NCBI RefSeq assembly: GCF_005863245.1
Contig: NZ_VBUT01000007.1
Coordinates: forward strand, 352,870 to 416,869
Length of the DNA stretch: 64,000 bases
Direction: 5' to 3'
From: Nocardia cyriacigeorgica
GTDB taxonomy: Bacteria > Actinomycetota > Actinomycetes > Mycobacteriales > Mycobacteriaceae
The position numbers and the translations under genes were made by a program. Every line of letters starts with the position of its first letter. Position 1 is the first letter of the stretch. Below the pieces are notes generated by a model. The model saw only the letters and a list, made by a program, of their open reading frames with translations. It was not told the DNA's origin and searched no databases. This document shows, in pieces, positions 37,341-45,686 of this stretch.

Positions 37341-37410
37341 ATCGGCTCCTTCCATCGGTCGTCGCGCGCCGGAGGGCGCGGTCGGTCAGGACAGTCTTGC
37401 GCATCCGTAT

Positions 37411-37428
37411 AGATGATGATCATAATCT
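37411..37428. promoter_or_regulatory. TetR operator-like palindrome
   Basis: AGATGATGATCATAATCT: pairs as AGATnATGATCATnATCT, 16 of 18 positions symmetric, centred between the TetR and SDR start codons in an AT-rich island. Confidence 0.65.
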
Positions 37429-37510
37429 AAATCGGTCGAGCGGCGACGCTCCCTCCCCGAGCCGACCAGGGCACGTCCGGATCGGCGGGGATGACTCGAA
37501 AGAGGCGGAT

Positions 37511-38212
37511 ATGACCAGAATCGAAGGCACGGTCGCACTGGTGACCGGCGGGCAGCGTGGACTCGGGCGCGCATTCGTGGATGAGCTGCTGCGGCGCGGT
37601 GCGGCGAAGGTCTACGCGACGGCCCGGCAGCCGATACCGCAGGACGATCCGCGGGTGGTATCGCTCGCCTTGGACGTGACCGATCCCGACTCCGTGACCG
37701 CCGCCGCGCGCGCCGCCGGGGATGTCGGCCTCGTCGTCAACAATGCGGGGGCGCTCATCCCCGCACCGCTGCTGACGGCCGAAATGCCGGATGTGATAGC
37801 CACATTCGACACCAATGTGTTCGGCCCGCTGCGGGTCGCGCAGGCGTTCGCGCCGATTCTTGCGGCCAATGGCGGCGGCGCGCTGGTCGATATCCATTCG
37901 GTGCTGTCATGGGGTGCCGGGGCCGCCGCCTACGGGGCGTCGAAGGCCGCGTTCTGGTCGCTCACCAACTCGCTACGGCTGGAACTGGCCGCACAGCGCA
38001 CCCAGGTCGTCGGCGTGCATCTCGGGTTCGCCGACACCGAGATGGTCCGTCACCTCCCGGTCGACAAGGTCGATCCGGCCCAGGTCGCGACCGCGGTATT
38101 CGACGGGGTCGAGAAGGGCGAGACCGAAGTCCTCGTCGACGAGGTCACCCGCCGGATGAAAGCCGCCTTGTCCGGCCCCGTCGAAGGTCTCGCGGTGGCC
38201 ATCGGCCGCTGA
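37511..38212 (+). CDS. short-chain dehydrogenase/reductase
   Basis: 233-residue SDR. Cofactor motif TGGQRGLGRAF (about 12-22), NNAG (about 79) and the catalytic YGASK (about 139-143) with an upstream Ser are all present, so it should be an active NAD(P)-dependent oxidoreductase. Substrate unknown. It starts 170 bp from the TetR gene and is followed 26 bp later by a tautomerase gene, likely co-transcribed. Confidence 0.9.
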   Translation: MTRIEGTVALVTGGQRGLGRAFVDELLRRGAAKVYATARQPIPQDDPRVVSLALDVTDPDSVTAAARAAGDVGLVVNNAGALIPAPLLTAEMPDVIATFDTNVFGPLRVAQAFAPILAANGGGALVDIHSVLSWGAGAAAYGASKAAFWSLTNSLRLELAAQRTQVVGVHLGFADTEMVRHLPVDKVDPAQVATAVFDGVEKGETEVLVDEVTRRMKAALSGPVEGLAVAIGR

Positions 38213-38238
38213 CACCACACTCCCCGAAAGGACTCACC

Positions 38239-38661
38239 ATGCCGCTGTGGCATATCTACCACCCCGCCGACACCTACTCCGACCAGGACAAACAAGACTT
38301 CGCCAACGACATCACCGAGCTGTACACCAGCTTCGGCCTGCCGGCGTTCTACGTCGTCGTCCTGTTCAAGGAAATCGCGGCGCTCGACTTCTACGTGGGT
38401 GGCAAACCGGCAACCGATACCGTCCGCATCGTGGTAGAGCACCTTGCCCGTCATCTCGATGATCCCGAGATGCGCAAACGCTCCACCGACAAACTCGACT
38501 CGATCATGGTCCCCTACACCCGAGACCGCGGGCTGCACTGGGAGTTTCACACCTACGAGTCGCCGCGCGATCTGTGGAAGATCGCCGGGCAGTTCCCGCC
38601 ACCGGCGGGCAGCGATGCCGAAAAGGATTGGGCACGACAGAATATGCCACTCCCGTACTGA
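38239..38661 (+). CDS. tautomerase-superfamily protein (cis-CaaD-like)
   Basis: 140 residues beginning Met-Pro, so Pro1 becomes the catalytic N-terminal proline after Met removal. The N-terminus PLWHIYHP and segments LPAFYVVVLF and FYVGGK resemble the cis-3-chloroacrylic acid dehalogenase-like tautomerases. RBS AAAGGA before the ATG. Operon with the SDR; together they could process an enolisable ketone, but this is inference. Confidence 0.85.
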   Translation: MPLWHIYHPADTYSDQDKQDFANDITELYTSFGLPAFYVVVLFKEIAALDFYVGGKPATDTVRIVVEHLARHLDDPEMRKRSTDKLDSIMVPYTRDRGLHWEFHTYESPRDLWKIAGQFPPPAGSDAEKDWARQNMPLPY

Positions 38662-38771
38662 CCAGGAGCCGCAGCGGTCCGCAGTCGGACCCGCGCCGTC
38701 GCCGGCAGCGCGGCCAGCCCTTCCGGCTCGCGGCCGGTGTGCCGCACCAGCGTGGTGACACCACAGCATTC

Positions 38772-38788
38772 GAAATGTGACACATTTC
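38772..38788. promoter_or_regulatory. perfect 17-bp palindrome upstream of MFS gene
   Basis: GAAATGTG-A-CACATTTC, perfect 8-bp arms around one base, 84 bp before the MFS start. Looks like a dimeric repressor site; cognate regulator unknown. Confidence 0.65.
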
Positions 38789-38871
38789 ACGCCCGATTTG
38801 TCCGATTACCGGTGTCCGCGGGACCGGCATGATGCCTGTGCATTTTCGGTTCGGGACAAGGAGGGCAATAG

Positions 38872-40275
38872 ATGAATCAGGCGCGTGAGCTGGGAACATG
38901 GCGGGATCTGTGGCGATATTGGCGTACGGCGATCGTGCTGGCCGGCGGGGTGCTCGTCGGCGCGGTGAACATCTATCTCGCGGCGAGCCTGTTGCCTACG
39001 GCCGTGGCGGAGATCGGTGGCGAGCGGGTGTACGCATGGGCGACGACGGTATTTCTGGTCGCCCAGGTGATTGCGACATTGTCGGTAGCCAGGACGCTGT
39101 CGGCCTGCGGCGGCGTGGGGGCGTATGTGATCGGGTTCGGCGTTTTCGCGACGGGATCGCTGGTGTGTGCGGTTAGTCCGGCGATGCCGATTCTGCTGGT
39201 GGGGCGTGGCATTCAGGGACTCGGCGCAGGCCTGTTGACGGGTTTGGGTTTCGCGTTGATCTATTCGGCCCTGCCGCAGCAGCTGTGGGTGCGCGGGAGC
39301 GCGTTGATCTCGGCGATGTTCGGGCTCGGAAATTTCGTCGGCCCGGCATTGGGTGGATTGTTTGCCCAGTACGGCTCCTGGCGTGCGGCTTTCGCGGTGC
39401 TGGCCATCGCGGCGGTGTTGTTGTGCGGGCTCGTACCGAAGGCGCTGACCGAGGGTGAGCGCCCGCCCGCGACTGCGCTCCCGGTGGCCTCGCTGGGTTT
39501 GGTGGTGGTCGCCGCCGCAGCCGTGAGTGTGGCGGGCATCCTGGAGGAGCCGGCCTGGATGGTGGTGAGCCTGCTCGCCGGAGCAGTAGCCGTCGCAGCT
39601 TTCATCACGGTCGAACGCCGTGCATCACAGCCGATTCTGCCCCCTTCCACCTATCGGAGCGGCTCCCCGCTACGCTGGATCTACCTCTCCATCATGCTGC
39701 TGGCTTGCGGTGTCGCGGTGGAGATCTTCGTGCCGCTGTTCGGACAGCGCATGGGTAATCTGACGCCGCTGGTGGCCGGATTCTTGGGTGCCGCATTGTC
39801 GTTCGGCTGGTCGGCCGCACAGATTCTGGTGGCGTCGGTGGGGTCCGAGGCGGTTATCCGCAGGCTGCGGATAACCGGTCCGGTGGTGTTGGCCGCAGGG
39901 TTCGCCGTACTCGGCCTCCTGCAATCAGCGCAGGCGTCCACACCGGTGGTGATCGCATGGGTACCGGTCCTGATCATCGCCGGCGCCGGCATCGGGATCG
40001 CCATGCCGCATCTGTCGGTCGCGGCGATGACCAGCGTCGATGATCCCGTCGAAGGCCAGCAAGCGGCCGCGTCGGTGGCGACCGTGTTGACGATGGCGAC
40101 AGCATTCGGCGCCGCCATCGCCGGATTGCTGGTCAACATCGGCAGCCCGGTCATGGTGACGTCGGCGCGCTACCTGCTGTTCGGGTTCGCCGGCATCGTC
40201 GTGCTCGGCCTGTTCACCGCGATCCGCGTCGGTAACAGCACGCAGCGCGCCGATATCCCGGTACCCACCCGCTAG
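38872..40275 (+). CDS. MFS transporter (drug:H+ antiporter-like)
   Basis: 467 residues with about 12-14 hydrophobic spans. Motif C-like GLGNFVGPALGGLFAQYGSWRAAF (span 5) marks an antiporter, and GRGIQGLGAGLLTGLGFALIY is the usual span 4. The N-terminus shows an Arg-containing loop after span 2. Probable exporter of a drug or metabolite. Monocistronic: operator palindrome before it and hairpin terminator after it. Confidence 0.9.
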   Translation: MNQARELGTWRDLWRYWRTAIVLAGGVLVGAVNIYLAASLLPTAVAEIGGERVYAWATTVFLVAQVIATLSVARTLSACGGVGAYVIGFGVFATGSLVCAVSPAMPILLVGRGIQGLGAGLLTGLGFALIYSALPQQLWVRGSALISAMFGLGNFVGPALGGLFAQYGSWRAAFAVLAIAAVLLCGLVPKALTEGERPPATALPVASLGLVVVAAAAVSVAGILEEPAWMVVSLLAGAVAVAAFITVERRASQPILPPSTYRSGSPLRWIYLSIMLLACGVAVEIFVPLFGQRMGNLTPLVAGFLGAALSFGWSAAQILVASVGSEAVIRRLRITGPVVLAAGFAVLGLLQSAQASTPVVIAWVPVLIIAGAGIGIAMPHLSVAAMTSVDDPVEGQQAAASVATVLTMATAFGAAIAGLLVNIGSPVMVTSARYLLFGFAGIVVLGLFTAIRVGNSTQRADIPVPTR

Positions 40276-40282
40276 AAACGCG

Positions 40283-40317
40283 GATCTGCCCACCGGCGCG
40301 GCACCGGTGGGCAGATC
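40283..40317. terminator. bidirectional terminator between MFS and DUF779 genes
   Basis: Perfect 14-bp stem GATCTGCCCACCGG / CCGGTGGGCAGATC with a 7-base loop, 7 bp after the MFS stop and convergent to the DUF779 gene. Confidence 0.85.
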
Positions 40318-40364
40318 TCTCGGGTGCGTGGGGCGGGGCGGGCGAACCCCGCGGCCGCGCACGG

Positions 40365-40766
40365 CTATTCGATGTCCGCGCCCGTTCTGGGCGGGGGCGC
40401 GGACTCGAGTTCGGTGAACTCCTCGTCGGTGAGCAGACGGGAGCGGATGAGGAAACGGACACCCTCGGGCGCTTCCAGGGAGAACCCGCTGCCCCGCCCC
40501 GGAACCACATCCACGGTGAGATGGGTGTGCTTCCAGTACTCGTATTGATCGGCGCTCATCCAGAACGGCGTATCCGCCGCGACCGTCCCGAGCAGAACAT
40601 CCGAGGCGCCGACACGGAATTCACCGCGCGGATAACACATCGGGGAACTGCCGTCGCAGCAGCCGCCGGACTGGTGGAACATGACCGCGCCGTGCCGCCG
40701 GATCAGGCTGTCGAGCATCTGCTGCGCCTGCTCGGTGATCGCGACGCGGTGCACGTCCGCGGGCAT
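40365..40766 (-). CDS. DUF779 protein
   Basis: 133 residues. Contains SGGCCDGSSPMCYP (about 33-46), a Cys-rich motif characteristic of DUF779, and YEYWKHTHLTVDVVPGRGSGFSLE. DUF779 genes are regularly paired with acetaldehyde-type dehydrogenases; a role in enzyme assembly or protection is suspected but unproven. The start overlaps the aldehyde dehydrogenase stop by one base (TGATG). Confidence 0.92.
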   Translation of the reverse strand: MPADVHRVAITEQAQQMLDSLIRRHGAVMFHQSGGCCDGSSPMCYPRGEFRVGASDVLLGTVAADTPFWMSADQYEYWKHTHLTVDVVPGRGSGFSLEAPEGVRFLIRSRLLTDEEFTELESAPPPRTGADIE

Positions 40767-42283
40767 CAGAAGAATCCGAGCTTATTCGGCGCGTAGCTCA
40801 CCAGCAGGTTCTTCGTCTGCTGGTAGTGGTCCAGCATCATGGAGTGGTTCTCGCGACCGATACCGGACTTCTTGTAGCCGCCGAAGGCCGCGTGCGCCGG
40901 ATAGGCGTGGTAGCAGTTGGTCCACACCCGGCCCGCCTTGATACCGCGACCCAGCCGGTAGGCGGTGTTCATATCGCGGGTCCAGACACCGGCGCCGAGA
41001 CCGTAGAGGGTGTCGTTGGCGAGCTTCAACGCCTCGTCGGTGGAGTCGAAGGTCGTGACCGAGACGACCGGGCCGAAGATCTCCTCCTGGAAGATCCGCA
41101 TATCGTTGCTGCCCTTGAACACCGTGGGCTCGATGTAGTACCCGTCCGGGAATTCGTCGACCTTGCGCGGCCCGCCGCCGGTGAGCACCTCGGCGCCCTC
41201 CTGACGGCCGATGTCGATGTAGGACAGGATCTTCTCGTACTGATCGTTGCTGGCCTGGGCGCCGATCATGGTGGCGTCGTCGAGCGGGTTACCGCTGACG
41301 ATGGCCTTGGTGCGTTCGATACACCGCGCCATGAACTCGTCGTAGATCGAGGAGTGGATCAGCGCACGCGAGGGACAGGTGCACACCTCGCCCTGGTTCA
41401 GCGCGAACATCACGAAACCCTCGACGGCCTTGTCCAGGAATTCGTCGTCGGCGGCCATGATGTCGGGCAGGAAGATATTGGGGCTCTTGCCGCCCAGCTC
41501 CAGCGTCACCGGGATGATGTTCTCGCTGGCGTACTGCATGATCAGCCGCCCGGTGGTGGTCTCACCGGTGAACGCCACCTTGGCCACCCGCGGGCTGGAC
41601 GCCAGCGGCTTACCGGCTTCCACGCCGAAACCGTTGACCACGTTGAGAACTCCCGGCGGCAGCAGATCCGCGATCAGCTCGACCACCTTCAGGATCGAGG
41701 CCGGGGTCTGCTCGGCGGGCTTGAGCACCACCGCGTTACCCGCCGCCAGCGCGGGCGCCAGCTTCCAGGTGGCCATCAGGATCGGGAAGTTCCACGGGAT
41801 GATCTGGCCGACCACGCCGAGCGGCTCGTGGAAGTGGTAGGCGATGGTATCGCCGTCGATTTCGCTGATCCCGCCCTCCTGGGCGCGGATGGCGCCGGCG
41901 AAGTAGCGGAAGTGGTCGATGGCCAGCGGCAGGTCGGCGGCCTTGGTTTCGCGGACCGGTTTGCCGTTCTCCCAGGTCTCGGCGACGGCGAGGGCTTCGA
42001 GATTGTCCTCGATGCGGTCGGCGATCTTGTTGAGGATATTGGCGCGTTCGGCGACGGAGGTGGCGCCCCAGCCGTCGGCGGCGGTGTGCGCGGCATCGAG
42101 GGCCAGTTCGACGTCGGCCGCGGTCGAGCGGGCTACCTCGGTGAAGGTCTGCCCGTCCACCGGTGACGGATTCTCGAAGTACTGCCCCTCGACCGGTGCC
42201 GTCCAGTCGCCGCCGATGAAATTGTCGTAGCGGGCGGCGTAGCTGACGATGCTGCCCTCGGCACCTGGTTTCGCGTAGGTCAT
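40766..42283 (-). CDS. NAD-dependent aldehyde dehydrogenase (ExaC/AldB-like)
   Basis: 505-residue class 3-fold ALDH. Catalytic Cys in NQGEVCTCPSR (about 302), general-base Glu in LELGGKSPNIF (about 265), cofactor helix TGETTTGRLIMQ. The pairing with DUF779 and close similarity in style to bacterial acetaldehyde dehydrogenases point to short-chain aldehyde oxidation in the cytosol. Next upstream is a GAF regulator reading the same way (133 bp), a likely activator. Confidence 0.95.
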   Translation of the reverse strand: MTYAKPGAEGSIVSYAARYDNFIGGDWTAPVEGQYFENPSPVDGQTFTEVARSTAADVELALDAAHTAADGWGATSVAERANILNKIADRIEDNLEALAVAETWENGKPVRETKAADLPLAIDHFRYFAGAIRAQEGGISEIDGDTIAYHFHEPLGVVGQIIPWNFPILMATWKLAPALAAGNAVVLKPAEQTPASILKVVELIADLLPPGVLNVVNGFGVEAGKPLASSPRVAKVAFTGETTTGRLIMQYASENIIPVTLELGGKSPNIFLPDIMAADDEFLDKAVEGFVMFALNQGEVCTCPSRALIHSSIYDEFMARCIERTKAIVSGNPLDDATMIGAQASNDQYEKILSYIDIGRQEGAEVLTGGGPRKVDEFPDGYYIEPTVFKGSNDMRIFQEEIFGPVVSVTTFDSTDEALKLANDTLYGLGAGVWTRDMNTAYRLGRGIKAGRVWTNCYHAYPAHAAFGGYKKSGIGRENHSMMLDHYQQTKNLLVSYAPNKLGFF

Positions 42284-42416
42284 GTCGCATGCTCCTCATC
42301 GAGTCGGCGGATAGCACGAGCAACCGTTCGTGACGCAGACCACTATCGCGATCTTGGGTTGGCAGAAGGTTGACTACCGAGGTGACACGCCGGAACCGCA
42401 GGTCAGAGCGGGCGGA

Positions 42417-43640
42417 TCAGGCCCGGAGGGCGGTGTGCAGCCTGGCCGCGGCGACGGCGCGGCGTCCGTCGTTGGGCGGCAGCAATCGCAGTGCGTGCTC
42501 GTGGATCTCGATGTCGTCGGGCGCCCGCTCGCCGTAGCGCAGCGCGTTGTCGGGGTCGTCGTCGGACAGCACCGCCGTGCGCACCGCGACCTCGAGGTGA
42601 TCGCGCCATTCCACGATCCCCGGCGTCTGTGAACCGGGCAGCAGCGGCCCGCGATACATCCGCACCGCCGTACCGGTGTCGCCGGCTTCGAGTGCGCCGA
42701 GGAGGTCGACGGCATCGCAGGACAGCGGGGTGGTGAGTTGGTAGACCCGGTTGGCGATCTCGCCCCCGGTGGCCCGGCGCAGATGCGAGACATCGGCTTT
42801 GAGCGTGCTCGAGGTGGCGGGCCGGTCGCCGTAGATGGCGTAGTGCAGCCGTTCCGGGGTGAAGCCGTCGGGTTCGAGCGCGAGCAGCGTGAGGATTTCC
42901 AGTTGGCGTGGCCGCAACCGCACCGGGTGCCCGTCGCGCACCAGACGCGAGCCGCCGAGGCAGGTCAGCCGGACCCCCGGACGGGTGACGGCCGCCGCGT
43001 GCAGCCGCGCTTCCACCGCCGTGACCAGCGACTGCACCGTCGACATGGCCAGCGGATGGGAGCGGTCCCACGTCGAGGACAGGTCGAGCACGCCGAGCCT
43101 GCGGCCGTCGGGGGCGTGGATCGGCGCGCAGTAACACACCCAGCCGTGCAGGGCCGCGACCAGATGTTCGGCGGAGAACACGGTGCTGGGTTTGCCGGTC
43201 TGCATGGCCAGCGACAGTGCGTTGGTGCCCATATGTTCTTCGTCCCAGCGGCCGCCGGGCGCGAAATTGACCTGTTCGGCGCGGCGGCGCATGACCGGCC
43301 CGCCGAAGGACCACAAGATGGTGCCGCTCTCGTCGGTGACCGCGGCGACATAGCCGGCGTCGTGGGCGACATTGTGCAACTGGTCGGCGAGTTGGGTGAC
43401 CGGTTCGCGCAGCGGGGACTCGGCCCAGCGGGCACCGATGTCGGCGGAATCGATCGCAGGCGCGCTGGCGGTGGCCGGGTCGACGGTGCGCACCGAGCGC
43501 ATCCAGGATTGGGCGACCTCACTGCGCAACCCGGAAGCGGCGACGCGGGGCAGCACGGGATGCGACCCGTCGGGAACCCAGCGGGACCATTCCTTTTCCA
43601 GCGCGGCTCGCTGCTCGGCGAGCGTGCTGTGTGCCGCCAT
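42417..43640 (-). CDS. GAF-domain transcriptional regulator with winged-helix C-terminus
   Basis: 407 residues. N-terminal sensor with GAF fold (about 85-215: AAVTDESGTILWSFGG, MGTNALSLAMQTGKPSTVFSAEHL, WVCYCAPIHAPDGRRLGVLDLS) like AcoR. Instead of the sigma-54 AAA+ domain it has an OmpR-like winged helix (about 230-300: LRPRQLEILTLLALEPDGF) followed by a helical tail. Likely an aromatic- or ketone/alcohol-responsive activator of the downstream aldehyde dehydrogenase. A sister protein is encoded at 45687. Confidence 0.88.
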   Translation of the reverse strand: MAAHSTLAEQRAALEKEWSRWVPDGSHPVLPRVAASGLRSEVAQSWMRSVRTVDPATASAPAIDSADIGARWAESPLREPVTQLADQLHNVAHDAGYVAAVTDESGTILWSFGGPVMRRRAEQVNFAPGGRWDEEHMGTNALSLAMQTGKPSTVFSAEHLVAALHGWVCYCAPIHAPDGRRLGVLDLSSTWDRSHPLAMSTVQSLVTAVEARLHAAAVTRPGVRLTCLGGSRLVRDGHPVRLRPRQLEILTLLALEPDGFTPERLHYAIYGDRPATSSTLKADVSHLRRATGGEIANRVYQLTTPLSCDAVDLLGALEAGDTGTAVRMYRGPLLPGSQTPGIVEWRDHLEVAVRTAVLSDDDPDNALRYGERAPDDIEIHEHALRLLPPNDGRRAVAAARLHTALRA

Positions 43641-43721
43641 CTATGTCTTCCTGGTCACATCTTCGACTACTTCCATCATGCCGCACCGACCAGGCGATCG
43701 GTGCGGCAGTCGACGGAAAAG

Positions 43722-45539
43722 TCAGCTCAGATGGTGCACCGGTCCCATCCCGTAGACCGGCGTGGGAATGCCCTCGTAGCGCGCCTCGAGTTGCAGCGCG
43801 AGATACAGCGAGTAGTGCCGGGATTGGTGCAGGTTGCCGCCGTGGAACCACAGGCCCTCCTGCCTGGTCGGCTTCCACATATTGCGCAGCTCGCCCTCCC
43901 ACGGGCCGGGATCCTTGGTGGTGCCGGAGCCGTAGCCCCAGCATTTGCCTACTTTGTCGGCGACGTCCTGGCCGATCAGGTCGGCGGCCCAGCCGTTCAT
44001 CGAGCCGTAGCCGGTGGCGTAGACGACCAGGTCGGCGGGCAGTTCGGTGCCGTCGTCGAGGACGACGGCGTCCTCGGTGAGTTCGCGGACCTCGCCGTGC
44101 GCCAGCGCGATCTTGCCGTCGGCGATCAGCTCCGAGGCACCCACGTCGATGTAGTAGCCGGAGCCGCGGCGCAGGTACTTCATGAACAGGCCCGAACCGT
44201 CGTCACCCCAGTCGAGTTGGAAGCCGGCGCGTTCGAGCCGGTCGTAGAACTCGGCGTCGCGGGCGCGGATGGCCTCGTACACCGGGATCTGGAACTGCGG
44301 CATGATCCGGTACGGCAGCGAGGCGAAGGTCAAGTCGGCCTTGTCGGTGGTCATGCCCGCCGCGAGGGCGCGTTCGGAGTACAGATCGCCGAGGCCGAGC
44401 TCCATCAGCGAATCCGACCGCACGATGTGGGTGGAGCTGCGCTGCACCATCGTCACCTGGGCGCCCACTTCCCACAGCGCCGCGCAGATGTCGTGGGCGG
44501 AGTTGTTGGAGCCGATGACCACCGCGCGCTTACCCGCGTAGGCGTCCGGGCCGGGATGCTTGCTCGAATGATGCTGTTCGCCCCGGAAACGTTCCATCCC
44601 AGGGAAATTCGGGATATTCGGCTTGCCGGACATGCCGGTGGCGAGCACCAACTGGGTGGGCCGCAGCTCGATGGCCTCGCCGTCGCGCAGGACGTCGACC
44701 TCCCATTCGCCGGCGATCTCGTCGTAGGTGGCGGAGGTGCAGGTGGTCTTCGACCAGTACGGCACCTCCATGACCCGGGTGTACATCTCGAGCCAGTCGC
44801 CGATCTTGTCCTTGGGGGTGAACACCGGCCAGTTGTCCGGGAACGGCAGATACGGCAGGTGGTCGTACCAGACCGGATCGTGCAGGCACAGCGACTTGTA
44901 CCGTTTGCGCCACTGATCGCCGGGCCGGTCGTGCTTGTCGACCACCAGCGCGGGCACCCCGAGCTGACGTAACCGCGCGCCGAGCGCGATCCCGCCCTGA
45001 CCACCGCCGACCACCAGCACATAGGGCTGGCGGGTGCGGCCGAGTTCGCGCTCCTCCTCGGCACGACGCTCGGACCAGGTCACCCGGTCCGGGTCGGCGC
45101 CGTGCACCACACCACGCGGCCGCCGCGGACCTTTGCTCTCCTCATGCCCTTTCAGCTCGCGCAGGCTGGTGAGCAGCGTCCACGCGCCCTCGTCTTTGAG
45201 CCGCAGATGCCCGACCGCGCGGCCGGCGGCGGTCTCGAATCCGATCCATGCCGTGACAACGCCCCCGTCCTCGGTGGGCTCTTCGGTGGTGTGGAAGTTG
45301 CCCGGATCGGTGCCGTCCAGCCGCGCGCGCAGCATGTCGGCGATGTCCTCGCGGCCCTCGAGGGTCTTGATGTTCCAGGTGAAGGCGACCAGGTCGCGCC
45401 AGAAGCCGTCGAGGGCGAACATCGCGGCCGCGGCCTCCACATCACGGTCCGCCAGTGCCCTCTCGAAATCCCGCAGCCAGGCGTCCACGCGCTGCTGCGG
45501 TGTCTGCGTATCGGGCGTCGGCTCCAGTGTCGGGGTCAT
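43722..45539 (-). CDS. flavin-containing monooxygenase with N-terminal NTF2-like domain
   Basis: 605 residues. The N-terminal about 135 residues look like an NTF2/SnoaL fold (WLRDFERALADRDVEAAAAMF, TLEGREDIADML). The rest is an FAD/NADPH monooxygenase: VVGGGQGGIALGARL (FAD, about 175), an FMO-type FRGEQHHSSKH (about 325), and the NADP fold VVIGSNNSAHDI. It could catalyse Baeyer-Villiger or heteroatom oxidation. The divergent GAF regulator at 45687 and the ALDH cluster suggest a catabolic route in which its products feed aldehyde oxidation. Confidence 0.9.
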   Translation of the reverse strand: MTPTLEPTPDTQTPQQRVDAWLRDFERALADRDVEAAAAMFALDGFWRDLVAFTWNIKTLEGREDIADMLRARLDGTDPGNFHTTEEPTEDGGVVTAWIGFETAAGRAVGHLRLKDEGAWTLLTSLRELKGHEESKGPRRPRGVVHGADPDRVTWSERRAEEERELGRTRQPYVLVVGGGQGGIALGARLRQLGVPALVVDKHDRPGDQWRKRYKSLCLHDPVWYDHLPYLPFPDNWPVFTPKDKIGDWLEMYTRVMEVPYWSKTTCTSATYDEIAGEWEVDVLRDGEAIELRPTQLVLATGMSGKPNIPNFPGMERFRGEQHHSSKHPGPDAYAGKRAVVIGSNNSAHDICAALWEVGAQVTMVQRSSTHIVRSDSLMELGLGDLYSERALAAGMTTDKADLTFASLPYRIMPQFQIPVYEAIRARDAEFYDRLERAGFQLDWGDDGSGLFMKYLRRGSGYYIDVGASELIADGKIALAHGEVRELTEDAVVLDDGTELPADLVVYATGYGSMNGWAADLIGQDVADKVGKCWGYGSGTTKDPGPWEGELRNMWKPTRQEGLWFHGGNLHQSRHYSLYLALQLEARYEGIPTPVYGMGPVHHLS

Positions 45540-45604
45540 CGGATTCTCCTTCTCCAGCGGATCTGTGAGCTACAGCACACGTCACCGGAACCGGTGTCAC
45601 AATC

Positions 45605-45622
45605 GTTGCAAGGCGTTGCAAC
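45605..45622. promoter_or_regulatory. inverted repeat in the FMO/GAF-regulator divergent promoter
   Basis: GTTGCAA (45605-45611) and TTGCAAC (45616-45622), preceded at 45584 by ACCGG-AA-CCGGT. These dyads lie between the two divergent starts and are candidate sites for the GAF regulator. Confidence 0.5.
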
Positions 45623-45686
45623 ATCGGTGTGCGCACGCGGCGAGGCGCGCGAGCCTCGCCCGGCCGCGCGTACCGAGCGGATCAGG

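Noticed and set aside
38553..38783. Small minus-strand ORF overlapping the tautomerase end and MFS promoter
   Set aside because: Overlaps a well-supported gene and the palindrome; no recognised family.
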